Position numbers and translations under genes: made by a program. The notes under the pieces are model-generated. The model did no database searches, was not told the origin of the DNA, and was given only the letters and a program-made list of their open reading frames with translations. A stretch of 7,835 nucleotides of DNA, taken from assembly GCA_023393815.1 (NCBI GenBank), contig JAEXBU010000097.1:1-7835 (forward strand). Direction: 5' to 3'. Source of the DNA: Bacillota bacterium. Lineage in GTDB: Bacteria; Bacillota; Clostridia; Tissierellales; Peptoniphilaceae. This document shows positions 6,745 to 7,835 of this stretch, one piece after another; the first letter of the stretch is position 1, and the number at the start of each line of letters is the position of its first letter.

Positions 6745-6751
6745 AAGGAGG
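6745..6751 (+). promoter_or_regulatory. Ribosome binding site setting the TTG start of the M23 hydrolase
   Basis: AAGGAGG with a 6-base gap to TTG at 6758. It is the best Shine-Dalgarno match in the window. Starting here gives a complete signal peptide; the next ATG (in-frame residue 17) would destroy it. Confidence 0.85.
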
Positions 6752-6757
6752 ATCACT

Positions 6758-7835
6758 TTGGACGCGAATCATAGAAAAAAAATTTCCGCGGCGCTTGCCG
6801 TTCTTATGTTAAGCTCCCAACCGGTTTTGGCGGCTAATTTAGAAGCCCAACGATCGGAGGCGGTACAAAAGAAAAGTACTATTCGATCCGATATGGTCGG
6901 AACGCAATCGAGAATCAGCCAAACGAAGGGCCAAGTGGCCTCGGTGGAGGCTGAAATTCGCGCGCTGGATGCGCAAATTACACAGGTCAATGTGAAGATC
7001 GACCGACTGAATGGAGAAATGCAGAAGCTGCAAGCTGAAATCGCCCAAACCAAAGCGGAATTGGAGGCGGCCAAGGCGGAGCTTTTGGCGAAAAAGGATC
7101 TCTACGCCAAGCGTCTTCGAGCTATGTACATTGCCAATGATCGAGGGTATTTGGACATTCTTTTGGATTCTGCGGACGCGGAGTCTTTAATCGGTAACGC
7201 CCGTATGGTTCGTTCCATCGCCGTCAGTGATCGAAAGCTTATTGACGAAATTACCGCCAAAGTAAAAGAAATTGAAGAGAAGCAGGCGCTCCTTGCCGAG
7301 CAGGAAAAGCAGTTAGCACAGAAACAGGAACAAGCGCGCAAGGAACGGAGCAATTTAGAGGCGGCAAACGCACAAAAAACCAGCTTTATGAACGGCCTTA
7401 TGAGCAGCTTAAGTGCCTATGAAGCCCAATACGACGAGATGCTTCGTCAGTCCGACGCCATTGAATCGCAAATCGCAAACTTGGATATTTCTATTCAAAA
7501 GGCAAAGGAAGAAGAGGCGGCACGCATCGCCAAGGAAAAGGCGGCGGCTCAAGAGGCGAGACGTCAAAAGGAAGCGGCCGTTGACCGGGCAAACAAAGCG
7601 TCCAAAGCATCCGGTCGTTCTTCGGTGGAAAGCGGTACGCGAAGCGCAAGCAGCAGTTCATCCGACACGTCCCAATCTTACGATGTGGTACAATATGGCG
7701 AACAGGCGACGCCTGAGGCAAAGACGGGGGAACTGTACTGGCCTGTGCCCGGATATCACCGGATCACGTCGCCCTTTGGCTATCGGATTCACCCGATCTT
7801 AAAATACCGCAAGCTCCACACGGGAGTGGACATCG
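6758..7835 (+). CDS. FtsEX-associated coiled-coil M23 (LytM-type) peptidoglycan endopeptidase, 3' end beyond window
   Basis: A partial gene; 359 codons are visible and it remains open at the window end. Signal peptide: a basic start (NHRKK), hydrophobic core (SAALAVLMLSS), and PVLA-A cleavage near residue 25. Two long coiled coils follow: about 28-115 (repeated Ala/Glu/Gln/Lys heptads) and about 163-281. Between them lies the conserved hinge RLRAMYIANDRGYLDILL (119-136), seen in the N-terminal domains of PcsB/CwlO/EnvC-type proteins. A Ser-rich linker spans about 282-325. The M23 domain begins at YWPVPGYHRITSPFGYRIHP (327 on) and reaches the HTGVD motif (354-358). His354 and Asp358 are the first zinc ligands, so it looks like an active metallopeptidase rather than a degenerate EnvC-type activator; the later HxH motif is outside the window. 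No lipobox or Cys is present. Predicted to cut peptide cross-links in the wall under FtsEX control. Confidence 0.92.
   Translation, partial: MDANHRKKISAALAVLMLSSQPVLAANLEAQRSEAVQKKSTIRSDMVGTQSRISQTKGQVASVEAEIRALDAQITQVNVKIDRLNGEMQKLQAEIAQTKAELEAAKAELLAKKDLYAKRLRAMYIANDRGYLDILLDSADAESLIGNARMVRSIAVSDRKLIDEITAKVKEIEEKQALLAEQEKQLAQKQEQARKERSNLEAANAQKTSFMNGLMSSLSAYEAQYDEMLRQSDAIESQIANLDISIQKAKEEEAARIAKEKAAAQEARRQKEAAVDRANKASKASGRSSVESGTRSASSSSSDTSQSYDVVQYGEQATPEAKTGELYWPVPGYHRITSPFGYRIHPILKYRKLHTGVDI

Noticed and set aside
7413..7802. Open frame of 129 codons inside the M23 hydrolase gene.
   Set aside because: It is very Arg/Lys/Pro rich and lies in another frame of the coiled-coil and M23 region, whose true frame shows the signal peptide, hinge and HTGVD motif.

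Overview
This 7.8 kb window is compactly coding, roughly half G+C, and holds eight protein genes in four transcription units. It shows no RNA genes, mobile elements, CRISPR arrays or large repeats. Strong purine-rich ribosome binding sites, frequent TTG/GTG starts (4 of 8 genes), an ftsE-ftsX-peptidoglycan hydrolase operon and a MacB-type ABC module without an outer-membrane partner suggest a Gram-positive, probably anaerobic member of the Bacillota (clostridial or Tissierellia-like). This taxonomic reading is inference; no rRNA or marker gene fixes it.

Left part (1-3803, minus strand): a tightly coupled three-gene operon read right to left. It encodes a MacB/LolD-type ABC ATPase, a secreted single-anchor protein with three Ig/CARDB-like (COG1361-type) beta domains, and a MacB/FtsX-type permease. 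The genes overlap by 4 and 1 bases. A good promoter (TTTACA, 18 bases, TGGTATAAT) lies before the ATPase and a strong rho-independent terminator lies after the permease. The beta-domain protein sits where Gram-positive MacB-like systems usually carry a MacA/HlyD-type adaptor, which makes this the least ordinary module here.

Middle (3842-5140): larB (nickel-pincer nucleotide cofactor synthesis) on the plus strand converges with a 5-formyltetrahydrofolate cyclo-ligase gene on the minus strand. Their coding ends overlap by 19 bases and no terminator is visible between them. No larC or larE is present in the window.

Right part (5090-7835, plus strand): ftsE, ftsX and a coiled-coil M23 (LytM-type) peptidoglycan hydrolase cut off by the window end. 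FtsEX is expected to transmit ATP hydrolysis across the membrane to control the hydrolase during cell-wall remodelling or division. The ftsE promoter and the cyclo-ligase promoter are divergent and their -10 elements overlap.

Two type VII (mechanotransmission) ABC systems with different extracytoplasmic partners therefore lie within 8 kb: one with a wall hydrolase and one with an Ig-like membrane-anchored protein.
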